From NCBI GenBank assembly GCA_934454635.1, contig CAKSFR010000013.1, forward strand, positions 1-64,000: a DNA stretch of 64,000 nucleotides. The letters are read 5' to 3'. The stretch comes from an uncultured Ruminiclostridium sp. Lineage in GTDB: Bacteria > Bacillota > Clostridia > Oscillospirales > Ruminococcaceae. Positions 44,147 through 53,219 of the stretch are shown here, piece after piece. How positions within the stretch are numbered: position 1 is the stretch's first letter; every line of letters begins with the position of its first letter. Made by a program: the position numbers and the translations under genes. The notes under the pieces are model-generated. The model saw only the letters and a program-made list of their open reading frames with translations, searched no databases and had not been told where the DNA came from.

Positions 44147-44797
44147 CTACACCAACAGCTCCCGCAAGCCGTCGAGTATTTTCTTCTCGCGGCGCGATAC
44201 CTGAACCTGCGTAAGTCCGAGCTCTTTTCCCGTTTCACTCTGGGTCTTTCCTTTCCAGTAGCGCAGGTATATCAGCCGCCTGTCCTCCGCTCCGAGCCTG
44301 CAAAGGCACTGCTCAAGCGCGATACGCTCCGTAGCTTTCGCCTGCGGCGCTTCGACGGGCAGATCGTATTCCGAACCGTCGTCCTCGCCGCCCGTAAGCG
44401 AAAGCGCGGGCTGAGCGGCGGAGATTGCTTCGGTTATCTGCTCGGCGGATACCGAAAAATATTCCGCGAGTTCCGAAATTGACGGGTCGTGCCCGTTTTT
44501 CAGCAGCTCCTCCCGCTTACGCATGACTTTAAGAGAAAGCTCTTTCAGCCCGCGGCTCACTTTAACCGTACCGCCGTCGCGGAATAACCGCTTTATCTCT
44601 CCCAGTATGACAGGCACGGCATAGGTCGAGAACTTAAGTCCTCGCCCTTCGTCAAAGCCCTTTGCCGCCTTTACAAGTCCCATGCAGCCCGCAGAATACA
44701 GCTCCTCGTATTCAATTCCACGTCCGCGGAAGCGGTTCGCAAGAGAGTGCACAAGTCCCAGATTTTCTTCAATAAATTTATCGCTCAGTCTGTTCAT
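44147..44797 (-). CDS. sigF: Sporulation sigma factor SigF
   Basis: 216 residues. Sigma region 2 has FRGRGIEYEELYSAGCMGLVKAAKGFD and KFSTYAVPVILGEIKR. Region 3 has DPSISELAEYFSVS. Region 4 has GKTQSETGKELGLTQVQVSRREKKIL. It is the first forespore sigma factor, held inactive by SpoIIAB. It is the last gene of the spoIIA operon and overlaps spoIIAB by 20 bases. Confidence 0.93.
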   Translation of the reverse strand: MNRLSDKFIEENLGLVHSLANRFRGRGIEYEELYSAGCMGLVKAAKGFDEGRGLKFSTYAVPVILGEIKRLFRDGGTVKVSRGLKELSLKVMRKREELLKNGHDPSISELAEYFSVSAEQITEAISAAQPALSLTGGEDDGSEYDLPVEAPQAKATERIALEQCLCRLGAEDRRLIYLRYWKGKTQSETGKELGLTQVQVSRREKKILDGLRELLV

Positions 44798-45227
44798 TTC
44801 GTCCGTTCAGCCTTTTTATCATGGTTACGGTCGTACCCCTGCCTACCGTGCTGCGGACGGAAAGCTTGTCCATAAAGCTCTCCATTACCGCAAAGCCCAG
44901 TCCCGCGCGCTCCGTTTCGGGAGATGTCGTAAAAAGCGGCTCCATAGCCTTTTTCACGTCCGGGATACCGACGCCGCTGTCCTTTATTTTTATGTACAGG
45001 CTGTCCTTGCCGACAATGCGAAGCTGAATCGAAATATCCCCTATTCTGTCGGGGTAGGCGTGAACGATACAGTTTGTGACAGCCTCGGAAACGGCTGATT
45101 TTATGTCGCTTATCTCCTCGATTGTCGGGTCAAGCTGCGCGGCAAACGCTGCCACGCACATTCTCGCGAGAGATTCGTTTTTTGAATATCCCGCAATCGT
45201 CATTTTCATGTAATTCGTTACTTCCAT
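44778..45227 (-). CDS. spoIIAB: Anti-sigma F factor / kinase SpoIIAB
   Basis: 149 residues of the HATPase_c (GHKL) fold: SEAVTNCIVHAYP (N box), IKDSGVGIPDVKKAM (G1) and ERAGLGFAVMESFMD (G2). It binds and inhibits SigF and phosphorylates SpoIIAA. AAAGGATAAC lies upstream. It lies five bases after spoIIAA and overlaps sigF. Confidence 0.94.
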   Translation of the reverse strand: MEVTNYMKMTIAGYSKNESLARMCVAAFAAQLDPTIEEISDIKSAVSEAVTNCIVHAYPDRIGDISIQLRIVGKDSLYIKIKDSGVGIPDVKKAMEPLFTTSPETERAGLGFAVMESFMDKLSVRSTVGRGTTVTMIKRLNGRNEQTER

Positions 45228-45232
45228 TTTTG

Positions 45233-45544
45233 TTATCCTTTCCGTACCGCAATAAGCCTGTCCAGACCCGCTATCCGTATCATCTTACTTACGGGCGGCT
45301 TTGGGTTTACTACCATTATTCTCCCGTTCCAGCCCGCAATCGTGCGTATTCTTCCGAGAATAAGCCCTATTCCCGAGCTGTCCATAAAATCCACGCCGCC
45401 AAAGTCCATTACCAGCAGCTTCGGCGTAGAGCGCTCCAGCTCTCCGTCAATGAAAAAGCGCATTTCCGCCGCGCTGTGATGGTCGATCTCACCGCTGAGA
45501 TATGCAAAAAGGCACTCGCCCTCGGTTTTTAGCTGTACCGACAT
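45233..45544 (-). CDS. spoIIAA: Anti-anti-sigma factor SpoIIAA
   Basis: A 103-residue STAS domain. The phosphorylated Ser is in DFMDSSGIGLILGR. Unphosphorylated SpoIIAA releases SigF from SpoIIAB. It is first in the operon; AAAGGAG precedes the ATG. A TATAAT lies upstream on the minus strand, but the -35 is poor. An AGGACAG motif upstream could be part of a sigma-H promoter, as expected for spoIIA, though the match is weak. Confidence 0.92.
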   Translation of the reverse strand: MSVQLKTEGECLFAYLSGEIDHHSAAEMRFFIDGELERSTPKLLVMDFGGVDFMDSSGIGLILGRIRTIAGWNGRIMVVNPKPPVSKMIRIAGLDRLIAVRKG

Positions 45545-45657
45545 TTCTTTTCTCCTTTGCTTTTTTGTTATTTCATATTATACCGCCTGTCCTGCGCGAA
45601 TTATGTCGGAACAAGGGAACTGCCGCAAAATAATTCATTTTTTCCGCATAGCAAAAA

Positions 45658-45686
45658 ATCCCCGAAAGCATTACGCTTTCGGGGAA
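45658..45686 (-). terminator. Terminator after the LppM-like gene
   Basis: The perfect stem CCCCGAAAGC/GCTTTCGGGG followed on the minus strand by ATTTTTTG. It lies about 110 bases downstream of the stop codon, beyond the mini-element. Confidence 0.75.
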
Positions 45687-45704
45687 ATTCGGTTTATTCG
45701 TTTT

Positions 45705-45788
45705 TATACTCAGCGCCAATTAAAAGCTATACAAAAATCGAGTATAAGCTTTGCACATTAGGAATTAGTATTATCGGCGCTTAGTATT
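45705..45788. repeat. AT-rich mini-element, copy 3
   Basis: The shortest copy (84 bases). Starts TATACTCAGCGCCAATTAAAA and ends ATCGGCGCTTAGTATTA. It shares ATCGAGTATAAGCTTTGCA with copy 1 and appears to have lost about 15 internal bases. It lies immediately downstream of the LppM-like gene stop. Confidence 0.7.
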
Positions 45789-45793
45789 AGGGA

Positions 45794-46822
45794 TTATTTC
45801 AGCACCTTTCCGCAGGCGGAGCAAAATCCTGCGTCTGCGGGAGCTTCAGCGCCGCACGCGGGGCAATATTTCACCGCGTCCGAGGTCTGGAAATAGCCGC
45901 TTTCTTCGTCAGACTCCGAGGTTTCGGCAGGCTTTACGGGAGCTGTCGGCATTACCGCCGCAGGCATTTCCGAGGCAGCTTCGGGGACCTCCGCCATTTC
46001 ACGCTCGGGTTCGGGACGAACAGGCGCCGCAGGCTGAACAAAATTATTATTCTGCTCGGGAGCCGGCATATCGTAGGTTTCAAGCGAGATCTTCGGGAGC
46101 GCGGGCGTTCTGTTCTTGTTGATGAGAACAACTACTACCGCAGCAGCCGCGCCGACGACAACCACGATTCCCACAATTATAAGTATCGTCGCAAGAGAAC
46201 CTCCCGCAGTCTTATAGTCAAGCGTCATGTCTATGCTCTTGACCTCGCCGCAGGCAACGTCTATAAGATCCCAGTAAACCGAACCGTCACTGTCCTTTAT
46301 TCCGTTCGTATTTACGATCTCAGCGCTTTCGGGAGGCGTAAGACGAAAACGGAAGTTCAGCATTTCTTTCATCTGCTGCGCGTTTTCGACCGGCTCTGAA
46401 GCTGCCGTTATTTTTACGTTCGCCTTTGTAACTCCGCCCTCGTTAACAAGAGTAATTGAGAACGTTTCGTTTGAGCTTTCAAATAATGTGCCGCTTTCGA
46501 TAATCTCGGCTGCCGACGTTTCCCGGTAATATCTCATTCCCGAATAGGTCTTTGAGTCGATAGTTCTTGTAAGCGGCTCGGCTTTCCAGTCACCAGATTC
46601 CGCGTCCATCTGTTCCTTAAGGCTTTCCGCCGCTTCCTCGGGAGTCATATCCATCGATTCAAGCGTTTCGTTTTCCATGGCAAGATCCATATAAACCCTT
46701 ACCACGCCGTCGTCGCGGAACACTATTCCCATTTCCGTGTCTACGCATGAGCAGAGCAGCGCTGTCATAAGCGCAAACGCAGCCACAGCCGCAGCGCGCT
46801 TTATCTTCTTCATAAGTGTCAT
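45794..46822 (-). CDS. LppM-like lipoprotein with C-terminal zinc ribbon
   Basis: 342 residues. A lipoprotein signal (LLCSC) is followed by an LppM-type domain (about 27-210; MGIVFRDDGVVRVYMDLAM). One membrane helix (about 213-237) comes next, then a Pro/Ala/Glu-rich linker and a zinc ribbon (CPACG and CSACG) at the extreme C-terminus, predicted to be cytoplasmic. Having both a lipid anchor and a membrane helix is unusual. GGAAAGG lies upstream. Function unknown. Confidence 0.72.
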   Translation of the reverse strand: MTLMKKIKRAAAVAAFALMTALLCSCVDTEMGIVFRDDGVVRVYMDLAMENETLESMDMTPEEAAESLKEQMDAESGDWKAEPLTRTIDSKTYSGMRYYRETSAAEIIESGTLFESSNETFSITLVNEGGVTKANVKITAASEPVENAQQMKEMLNFRFRLTPPESAEIVNTNGIKDSDGSVYWDLIDVACGEVKSIDMTLDYKTAGGSLATILIIVGIVVVVGAAAAVVVVLINKNRTPALPKISLETYDMPAPEQNNNFVQPAAPVRPEPEREMAEVPEAASEMPAAVMPTAPVKPAETSESDEESGYFQTSDAVKYCPACGAEAPADAGFCSACGKVLK

Positions 46823-46963
46823 AAAAATTTACCTTTCCTTTCCGCATTTTGTTGAATTTAAGGGCTTTTTACCGTAATTTGAATGTGCTAAGTTAACTAT
46901 ATCATGTTTTTTTGAGTTTGTCAAACACTTTTCTAAAATTAAATCCAATTTTATGAAAATTGC

Positions 46964-46992
46964 TTGCTATTTTTTTCGAAATGTGCTATACT
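46964..46992 (+). promoter_or_regulatory. Promoter of gyrB
   Basis: TTGCTA (46964-46969), 17 bases and TATACT (46987-46992). The leader to the gyrB ATG is about 115 bases and contains a GGCATT/AAAGCGC-rich stretch without an obvious conserved RNA. Confidence 0.7.
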
Positions 46993-47115
46993 TAATATAT
47001 ACCATTTAAAAATATTATAATTATATTACAGTAATTCAGCCTTACGGCATTATTTTTTTGCCGAAAGCGCTTTGTTTTTGCGTAAAGGTTTTATACAGAA
47101 AGGCATGGTCAACAA

Positions 47116-49104
47116 ATGGACGAAAACACCAAGGTAGTCAATCACGAATACGACGCGAGCGATATACAAATTCTCGAGGGACTTGAGGCGGTTCGCAAAC
47201 GCCCCGGTATGTATATCGGTTCGACGGGTCCGAGCGGCCTGCATCATCTTGTTTACGAAATCGTCGATAACGCGATAGACGAGGCTCTCGCAGGGTACTG
47301 CACCAAAATCGAGGTTAAAATTCTCCCCAACGACGTTATTGAGGTAACCGACAACGGCAGAGGAATCCCGACAGGCATTCACCCGAAAGAGGGTATTTCT
47401 GCGGCGACCGTAGTTTATACCATTCTCCACGCGGGCGGTAAGTTCGGCGGCGGCGGATATAAGGTTTCGGGCGGTCTGCACGGCGTAGGCGCTTCGGTTG
47501 TAAATGCTCTTTCTGAATGGCTTGAACTCGAAGTCTACGACGGACACGAGATACACTATCAGAAGTTCTGCCGCGGCCACTATGACGAGCAGATGAAGGT
47601 CATCGGAAAGACCGATAAGACCGGTACCCGCGTTCGTTTTAAAGCGGACGGTACTATCTTCCACGAAACGCATTACGACTACGATACACTGCTCGACCGT
47701 ATGCGCGAGCAGGCATTCCTCAACGGCGGTCTGCTTATCGAGCTTACCGACTCGCGCGACTCGGATAATCTCCGCGGCGAAACGCTCAGATACGAGGGCG
47801 GTATAATAAGCTATGTCGAATGGCTCCAGAATATGCGCGGCGCGGAGAAGCTCCACCCCGACGTAATATATCTGAACGGCGTTATGGACGATATAACCGT
47901 TGAGGCGGCTTTTCAGTATAACACCGACTTCAACAGCGAGGCCTTCCGCTCTTTCGCGAACAATATCCACACAATTGACGGCGGTACGCACGAAATGGCG
48001 TTCAAGCGCGCTTTAAGCAAGGTCGTGAACGATTTTGTAAAGGCTTATCAGGAAGCCAACGCAAATACCAAAAAGACAAAAAAGGCGAAAAAGGGCGAGG
48101 AAGAGAAGAAGGAATTTGTTCCGCTCTCCGGCGAGGCTATACGCGAAGCTATCAACGCCGTTATCTCGGTAAAGCTGCCCGAATGTGAATTTGAGGGACA
48201 GACAAAAGGCAAGCTGGGCAACCCCGAAGTTGGCCCCGTAGTCTATAAAATCGTGACCGAAAAGCTGACGTATTACTTTGAGGAACACCCCGAAACCGCG
48301 AATATTATCGTCACAAAGGCGATAAACTCTCAGGCGGCGCGCGACGCGGCGAAAAAAGCCATGGAAGCAAAGCGCAAATCCGTCGCGGACGGCGCGGGAC
48401 TTCCCGGAAAGCTCGCGGATTGCTATGAAAAGGACACCGCGAAAACCGAAATATATATCGTCGAGGGAGATTCCGCGGGCGGCTCGGCAAAACAGGGCAG
48501 AAACAGCGCCTTTCAGGCTATTCTCCCGCTCTGGGGAAAAATGCTCAACGTTGAAAAGGCGAGAGTGGACAAGGTTTACAACAATGAAAAGCTCGTTCCC
48601 GTCGTAAAGGCGCTCGGAACAGGACTCGGCGAGGATTTCGACATTTCAAAGCTGCGCTACGGCAGAATCGTTATAATGGCCGACGCCGATGTCGACGGTG
48701 CGCACATCCGCACGCTGCTGCTGACGTTCTTCTTCCGCTTCATGCGGCCGCTTATCGAGGAGGGTCACGTTTATCTCGCGCAGCCCCCGCTTTTTAAGGT
48801 AAGTAAGGGCAAACAGGCGCGCTATGCATTCTCGGACGAGGAACGCGACGCGTATATCGCCGAGCTTTCGGGAGAAAGCGGCGCAAAGGTCGACGTTCAG
48901 CGCTATAAAGGTCTTGGTGAAATGGACCCCGAACAGCTCTGGGAAACGACTATGGATCCCGAAACGCGCACAATGCTCCGCGTGAGCCTTGACGACGCTA
49001 TGAAAGCCGACCTTATTTTCTCAATCCTCATGGGAGATAAGGTTGAACCGAGAAGAGAATTTATTGAAACAAACGCAAGATATGTTCAGAATCTTGATAT
49101 TTAA
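47116..49104 (+). CDS. gyrB: DNA gyrase subunit B
   Basis: 662 residues. The GHKL ATPase has EIVDNAIDEALAG, VTDNGRGIPTGIHP and GGLHGVGASVVNAL. The TOPRIM domain has EGDSAGGSAKQGRN and DADVDGAHIRTLLL. The C-terminal GyrA-binding domain ends MGDKVEPRREFIE. A Lys/Glu-rich insert (about 316-332, KKTKKAKKGEEEKK) extends a loop just before the transducer domain; it may touch DNA. It is followed by two small membrane proteins and then gyrA, all on the plus strand. Confidence 0.96.
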   Translation: MDENTKVVNHEYDASDIQILEGLEAVRKRPGMYIGSTGPSGLHHLVYEIVDNAIDEALAGYCTKIEVKILPNDVIEVTDNGRGIPTGIHPKEGISAATVVYTILHAGGKFGGGGYKVSGGLHGVGASVVNALSEWLELEVYDGHEIHYQKFCRGHYDEQMKVIGKTDKTGTRVRFKADGTIFHETHYDYDTLLDRMREQAFLNGGLLIELTDSRDSDNLRGETLRYEGGIISYVEWLQNMRGAEKLHPDVIYLNGVMDDITVEAAFQYNTDFNSEAFRSFANNIHTIDGGTHEMAFKRALSKVVNDFVKAYQEANANTKKTKKAKKGEEEKKEFVPLSGEAIREAINAVISVKLPECEFEGQTKGKLGNPEVGPVVYKIVTEKLTYYFEEHPETANIIVTKAINSQAARDAAKKAMEAKRKSVADGAGLPGKLADCYEKDTAKTEIYIVEGDSAGGSAKQGRNSAFQAILPLWGKMLNVEKARVDKVYNNEKLVPVVKALGTGLGEDFDISKLRYGRIVIMADADVDGAHIRTLLLTFFFRFMRPLIEEGHVYLAQPPLFKVSKGKQARYAFSDEERDAYIAELSGESGAKVDVQRYKGLGEMDPEQLWETTMDPETRTMLRVSLDDAMKADLIFSILMGDKVEPRREFIETNARYVQNLDI

Positions 49105-49113
49105 GGGTAATCT

Positions 49114-49485
49114 ATGAATTTTGAAGATGATAACAAGAAGCAGATAGACAAGCTCGAACGCATGGAGAAAATCTATGCCGACAGCGAAAAACACGAATCG
49201 GCAATGCCGAAGATCGAAGCCGAGGAAGAAGAGGATCTATGCGCCTTTCCGCGAAAAATTTTCAAGTGGGTGCTTGTTTTCACTTGGGCGGCGTGCATTT
49301 TCGCGCTTGTCGCGGGAATGGATTTCTCGGTCGCCCTCTGCGGAATGCTTTTTTCGCTCGGAATTTACTGCGGACTTTGCATAACCAAATTCCTGCAAAA
49401 AAAGAAGATCGGCGACGTCGTTGTCGCGGGCGTAGGCTGCGCGGCTTGTATCCTGCTCTCAATACTGCTGCTCGTCAGGGGCTGA
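49114..49485 (+). CDS. Small membrane protein between gyrB and gyrA
   Basis: 123 residues. The acidic, coiled-coil N-terminus (about 1-45) is followed by three predicted membrane helices (about 48-66, 70-90 and 97-120). The gene begins nine bases after the gyrB stop with a weak ribosome site, so it is likely coupled to gyrB. I do not recognise a family. Confidence 0.65.
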   Translation: MNFEDDNKKQIDKLERMEKIYADSEKHESAMPKIEAEEEEDLCAFPRKIFKWVLVFTWAACIFALVAGMDFSVALCGMLFSLGIYCGLCITKFLQKKKIGDVVVAGVGCAACILLSILLLVRG

Positions 49486-49497
49486 AAAGGATAAATT

Positions 49498-50121
49498 ATG
49501 GCAAAATTATTTGATATACGCTTTGACGCGGAAACAAGCGAAATTGAAACGGGCTATAAGGCGTTTCAGAACCGCTATCTGCTCCGCAAAAAGGTGCTTT
49601 ACACCGTCGTTTACGTCATTATCATCGTGCTCGGCGTTGACCTCATCATAAAAAATCCCGCGGGCATTCCCGGATATATCGCAACGGGGCTTGCGCTCGG
49701 AATACTGCTGTTCAACTGGATAAAGCCGATAATGGTGCGCAAAAAGATGATGAATACGCTTGACGCACTGGACACCCACGAGGAATATCAAGCGTCTTTC
49801 TACGACAATCGCATCGAGGTCGAAACGATAATTGACCCGAACGCCAAAACGGAAACCGTCGCTGTCACCCCGAACGGCATTTATACCGTTGAGGAGGGGA
49901 GTGAGGCGGAAAAGGAGCTTCCCGCAGAGCAGCCGCAGACCGAAATTGAAAAATCGGTGTACAAGCTCGCAGAAACGGAGCTTCTTCTCGAGGAAAAGAA
50001 CGGACTTTTCCTTATTTATATCAACCGCGCAACATTTCAGACAATTCCGCTGCGCTGTCTTTCAGAGGAACAGGCGGAGCTGGTCCGCAGCTATTTCTCT
50101 GAGCGCAGCCTTATCGCATAA
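49498..50121 (+). CDS. YcxB-like membrane protein
   Basis: 207 residues. Two membrane helices (about 32-52 and 58-78) precede a domain resembling YcxB (SFYDNRIEVET ... GLFLIYINRATFQTIPLRCLSEEQAELVRSYF). The gap to the preceding gene is 12 bases and to gyrA 23 bases, so it is in the gyrB-gyrA transcription unit. Function unknown. AAAAGGATAA precedes the ATG. Confidence 0.65.
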   Translation: MAKLFDIRFDAETSEIETGYKAFQNRYLLRKKVLYTVVYVIIIVLGVDLIIKNPAGIPGYIATGLALGILLFNWIKPIMVRKKMMNTLDALDTHEEYQASFYDNRIEVETIIDPNAKTETVAVTPNGIYTVEEGSEAEKELPAEQPQTEIEKSVYKLAETELLLEEKNGLFLIYINRATFQTIPLRCLSEEQAELVRSYFSERSLIA

Positions 50122-50144
50122 TATAAGAAAGGAACTCCCTTTAA

Positions 50145-52841
50145 ATGGAAAATCTTGAAGCACTTGAAAGTATTCACCCGGGCGAAAAGCTGTTCGGCGT
50201 TGACCTTGAAAAGGAAATGCGAAAATCATTCCTTGAATATTCAATGTCCGTTATCGTTTCGCGTGCGCTTCCCGACGTAAGGGACGGGTTAAAGCCGGTT
50301 CACCGCCGTATCATATACACGATGAACGACGCGGGAAATACCTCCGATAAGCCTTACCGAAAGAGTGCGTATACCGTCGGAGAGGTTCTCGGTAAATATC
50401 ACCCGCACGGCGACGCCTCGGTCTATGACGCTATGGTTCGTCTTGCGCAGGACTTCTCTCTGCGTTATCCTATGGTTGACGGTCACGGAAACTTCGGTTC
50501 TATCGACGGCGACCCGCCTGCCGCTTACCGTTATACGGAAGCCAGACTCTCGAAAATGGCGGGGGAAATGCTCTCGGACATAGGCAAGGACACCGTTGAT
50601 TTCACCACGAACTACGACGATAAATTAAAAGAACCGTGCGTTCTTCCGTCGCGCTTCCCGAACCTGCTTGTAAACGGCTCGACGGGTATCGCGGTAGGTA
50701 TGGCGACAAATATCCCGCCGCACAACCTCGGCGAAATAATCGACGCTATCAACGTCCTTATCGACAATCCCGACGCGGGGATCGACGAGATAATGGACTG
50801 CGTAAAGGGTCCCGACTTCCCGACGGGCGGTATTATCATGGGATATTCGGGTATCCGCTCGGCTTATTATACCGGCCGCGGAAAGATAATTCTTCGCGGA
50901 CGCGCGGAAATCGTCGAAGAAAAGACGCACACCCGAATCGTTATCACCGAGATCCCGTACATGGTCAATAAAACGCGCCTACTCGAAAGTATCGGCGCGC
51001 TTATGCGCGATAAGAGAATCGAGGGTATCTCGACGCTGCGCGACGAATCGGACAGAAAGGGTATGAAAATCGTTATTGAGCTTAAACGCGAAGCGAATGC
51101 GAACGTTGTGCTCAACAAGCTGTATTCATACACCCAGCTTCAGGACACGGTCGGCGTTATTATGCTGGCGCTTGTGGACGGACAGCCGAAGATTCTCACG
51201 CTGCGCGATATGCTCGTGTACTACCTCGACTTCCAGCGGGACGTTATCGAGCGCAGAACGCGCTTTGACCTAAAAAAAGCGAAAGACCGCGCGCACCTGT
51301 TACAGGGCTTTATGCTCGCGATCGACAATATCGACGAGGTTATCGCGATACTGCGTTCGAGCAAGACTGTTCAGGAGGGCAAGGAACGCCTAATGGAGCG
51401 CTTTAAGGAAGCAGACCTCTCGAGCCTGCTCAAGCGCGCAATGGACGAGCAGTATCAGGATATTCAGTTTGAACATACGATAGGACTTTCCGAGCCGCAG
51501 GCTGACGCGATAGTTCAGATGCGCTTAGGACAGCTCACAGGTCTGGAACGCGAGAAAATCGAATCCGAACTCGCCGAGCTTATGGAAAAAATCAGAGAAT
51601 ACATGGAAATTCTCTCCGACCGCTCAAAGGCTTACGGAATTATCCGCGACGAACTCGCGGTTATCCGCAAAAAGTACGGCGACGAGCGCAGAACGAGCAT
51701 TGAACAGGTAAGCGGAGAGGTAGATATTGAGGATCTTATCCCGGTTGAGGAAAGCGTTATTACATTTACGCACCTCGGCTACGCAAAACGTCAGGCGGCG
51801 GAAGTGTATAACCTCCAGAAGCGCGGCGGACGCGGAGTTTCGGGCATGAAGCAGCGCGACGAGGACTTTGTTGAGGACATTTTCATTGCTTCTTCGCACG
51901 ACAACATTCTCTTTATCACCAACCTCGGAAATATGTTCAAACTGAAGTGCTACGAAATTCCCGAAGGTTCAAAGCAGAGCAGGGGAACGAACATTGTAAA
52001 TCTGCTCCAGCTTGCGGAAAACGAACACGTTGCCGCAATGATAAAAACAAGCGATTTCTCCGACAACAAATTCTTTATCTGCGTTACGAAGCAGGGCATT
52101 GTAAAGCGCACGCCGCTGTCAATGTTCAAAAATATCCGCAAAAAGGGTCTGCGCTGCATAACCTTCAAGAACGACGACGATGAAATTGCGGCGGCTCACC
52201 TCTCAGAGGGCGACAGTACAGTTATTCTCGCAACGCACGACGGTATGTCGATACGCTTCAACGAAACCGACGTGCGCAGCATGGGACGTACCGCGGCGGG
52301 CGTAAGAGCGATAAAGCTCCGCGAGGGCGACTATGTTGTCGGCGCGGCTAAGGTCTACGACGAAAACATGACTATTCTGACAGTTACCGACCGAGGAATG
52401 GGCAGAAGAACTCCCGCGGGCGCATACACGATACGCAGACGCGGCGGACTTGGGCTTAAAAACTACAAGGTTGATGACGAAAAGGGTCACGTTTGCGGAA
52501 TCCGTTCGCTCGGCGCTGACGACGACGTTATCCTTATCAGCACCGACGGCGTTATTATCCGTATCCGCGCCAACGACCTGCGGCCTATGGCGAGAACCGC
52601 GCGCGGTGTTCGCGTAATGCGGCTTTCAGAGGACGCGAGAGTTGTTACGTTCAGCAGAACGGAGCACGACGACGCCGAAGAAACCGAGGCTGTTGAACAG
52701 CTTTCCGAAGAAGAGCTTAAAGCTCAGGAAGCGGAGGCTGCGGCGGAGGAAGCGTCCGAGGCAAACGAGCCTGACGACGTTCCCGATGATGAACCGGACG
52801 AGGGCGAAGAAACTGACGACGAAAACAACGAAAACGAATAA
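50145..52841 (+). CDS. gyrA: DNA gyrase subunit A
   Basis: 898 residues. The breakage-reunion domain has the active Tyr in [12 protein letters not shown]. The quinolone region reads [12 protein letters not shown]: Ala91 is at the E. coli Ser83 position and Asp95 at the Asp87 position. The C-terminal pinwheel begins after the GyrA box QKRGGRG, which confirms gyrase rather than topoisomerase IV. A strongly acidic tail of about 50 residues (rich in Glu and Asp) follows, as in other gyrases where it tunes supercoiling. AAAGGAACTCC precedes the ATG. Confidence 0.96.
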   Translation: MENLEALESIHPGEKLFGVDLEKEMRKSFLEYSMSVIVSRALPDVRDGLKPVHRRIIYTMNDAGNTSDKPYRKSAYTVGEVLGKYHPHGDASVYDAMVRLAQDFSLRYPMVDGHGNFGSIDGDPPAAYRYTEARLSKMAGEMLSDIGKDTVDFTTNYDDKLKEPCVLPSRFPNLLVNGSTGIAVGMATNIPPHNLGEIIDAINVLIDNPDAGIDEIMDCVKGPDFPTGGIIMGYSGIRSAYYTGRGKIILRGRAEIVEEKTHTRIVITEIPYMVNKTRLLESIGALMRDKRIEGISTLRDESDRKGMKIVIELKREANANVVLNKLYSYTQLQDTVGVIMLALVDGQPKILTLRDMLVYYLDFQRDVIERRTRFDLKKAKDRAHLLQGFMLAIDNIDEVIAILRSSKTVQEGKERLMERFKEADLSSLLKRAMDEQYQDIQFEHTIGLSEPQADAIVQMRLGQLTGLEREKIESELAELMEKIREYMEILSDRSKAYGIIRDELAVIRKKYGDERRTSIEQVSGEVDIEDLIPVEESVITFTHLGYAKRQAAEVYNLQKRGGRGVSGMKQRDEDFVEDIFIASSHDNILFITNLGNMFKLKCYEIPEGSKQSRGTNIVNLLQLAENEHVAAMIKTSDFSDNKFFICVTKQGIVKRTPLSMFKNIRKKGLRCITFKNDDDEIAAAHLSEGDSTVILATHDGMSIRFNETDVRSMGRTAAGVRAIKLREGDYVVGAAKVYDENMTILTVTDRGMGRRTPAGAYTIRRRGGLGLKNYKVDDEKGHVCGIRSLGADDDVILISTDGVIIRIRANDLRPMARTARGVRVMRLSEDARVVTFSRTEHDDAEETEAVEQLSEEELKAQEAEAAAEEASEANEPDDVPDDEPDEGEETDDENNENE

Positions 52842-52848
52842 GCAGAAG

Positions 52849-52880
52849 AAATCCCGGGAAGAAAATTCTCGGGATTTTTT
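52849..52880 (+). terminator. Terminator of the gyrase operon
   Basis: The stem AATCCCGGGAA/TTCTCGGGATT followed by TTTT. Confidence 0.8.
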
Positions 52881-52884
52881 GTTG

Positions 52885-53034
52885 AGGAGGAGGGGGCGCG
52901 GAGCGCACGCGGGGCGAGCGAAGCGAGGGGGAGCGTGCGCGGAGCGCAGGGGCGGGGATTTGCACAGCGTAACGGCGCGGCGTCGGCGGAGGTGTGAGAG
53001 GAGTCGGGGAGTGAGAAAGCCGCGGTGTGCGCCG
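52885..53034. repeat. Degenerate cloverleaf element I
   Basis: The outer stem is reduced to GCGCACGC/GCGTGCGC (about 52897-52945) and the arms are lost, replaced by GCGAG direct repeats. The right-hand module (GACTGCGGCGT-like, then GAGAAAGCCGCGG to about 53024) is retained. It lies between gyrA and the mnmG promoter. Confidence 0.65.
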
Positions 53035-53047
53035 ATAGCACTTTCTC

Positions 53048-53076
53048 TTGACTTATAGCGGCATTTCGTGTATAAT
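53048..53076 (+). promoter_or_regulatory. Promoter of mnmG-rsmG
   Basis: TTGACT (53048-53053), 17 bases and TATAAT (53071-53076). The predicted leader of about 140 bases contains two parS sites. Confidence 0.8.
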
Positions 53077-53158
53077 GTTGTGTGAAATATATGAACGTTT
53101 CGCGGAACAAATCAACATATTGTGTGAACACGATTTTGTTCATACCATATTTTGAGTA

Positions 53159-53174
53159 TGTTCCATGTGGAACA
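53159..53174. promoter_or_regulatory. parS-like site 1
   Basis: TGTTCCATGTGGAACA differs by one central base from the palindrome at 53189 and by two from the B. subtilis-type parS consensus TGTTNCACGTGAAACA. ParB/Spo0J nucleates on such sites for chromosome segregation. Confidence 0.7.
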
Positions 53175-53188
53175 TATATGAACATGAA

Positions 53189-53204
53189 TGTTCCACGTGG
53201 AACA
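53189..53204. promoter_or_regulatory. parS site 2
   Basis: TGTTCCACGTGGAACA is a perfect palindrome and one base from the parS consensus. It lies in the mnmG leader just before the ribosome binding site. Confidence 0.82.
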
Positions 53205-53219
53205 TAGAGGGGACTTGAT

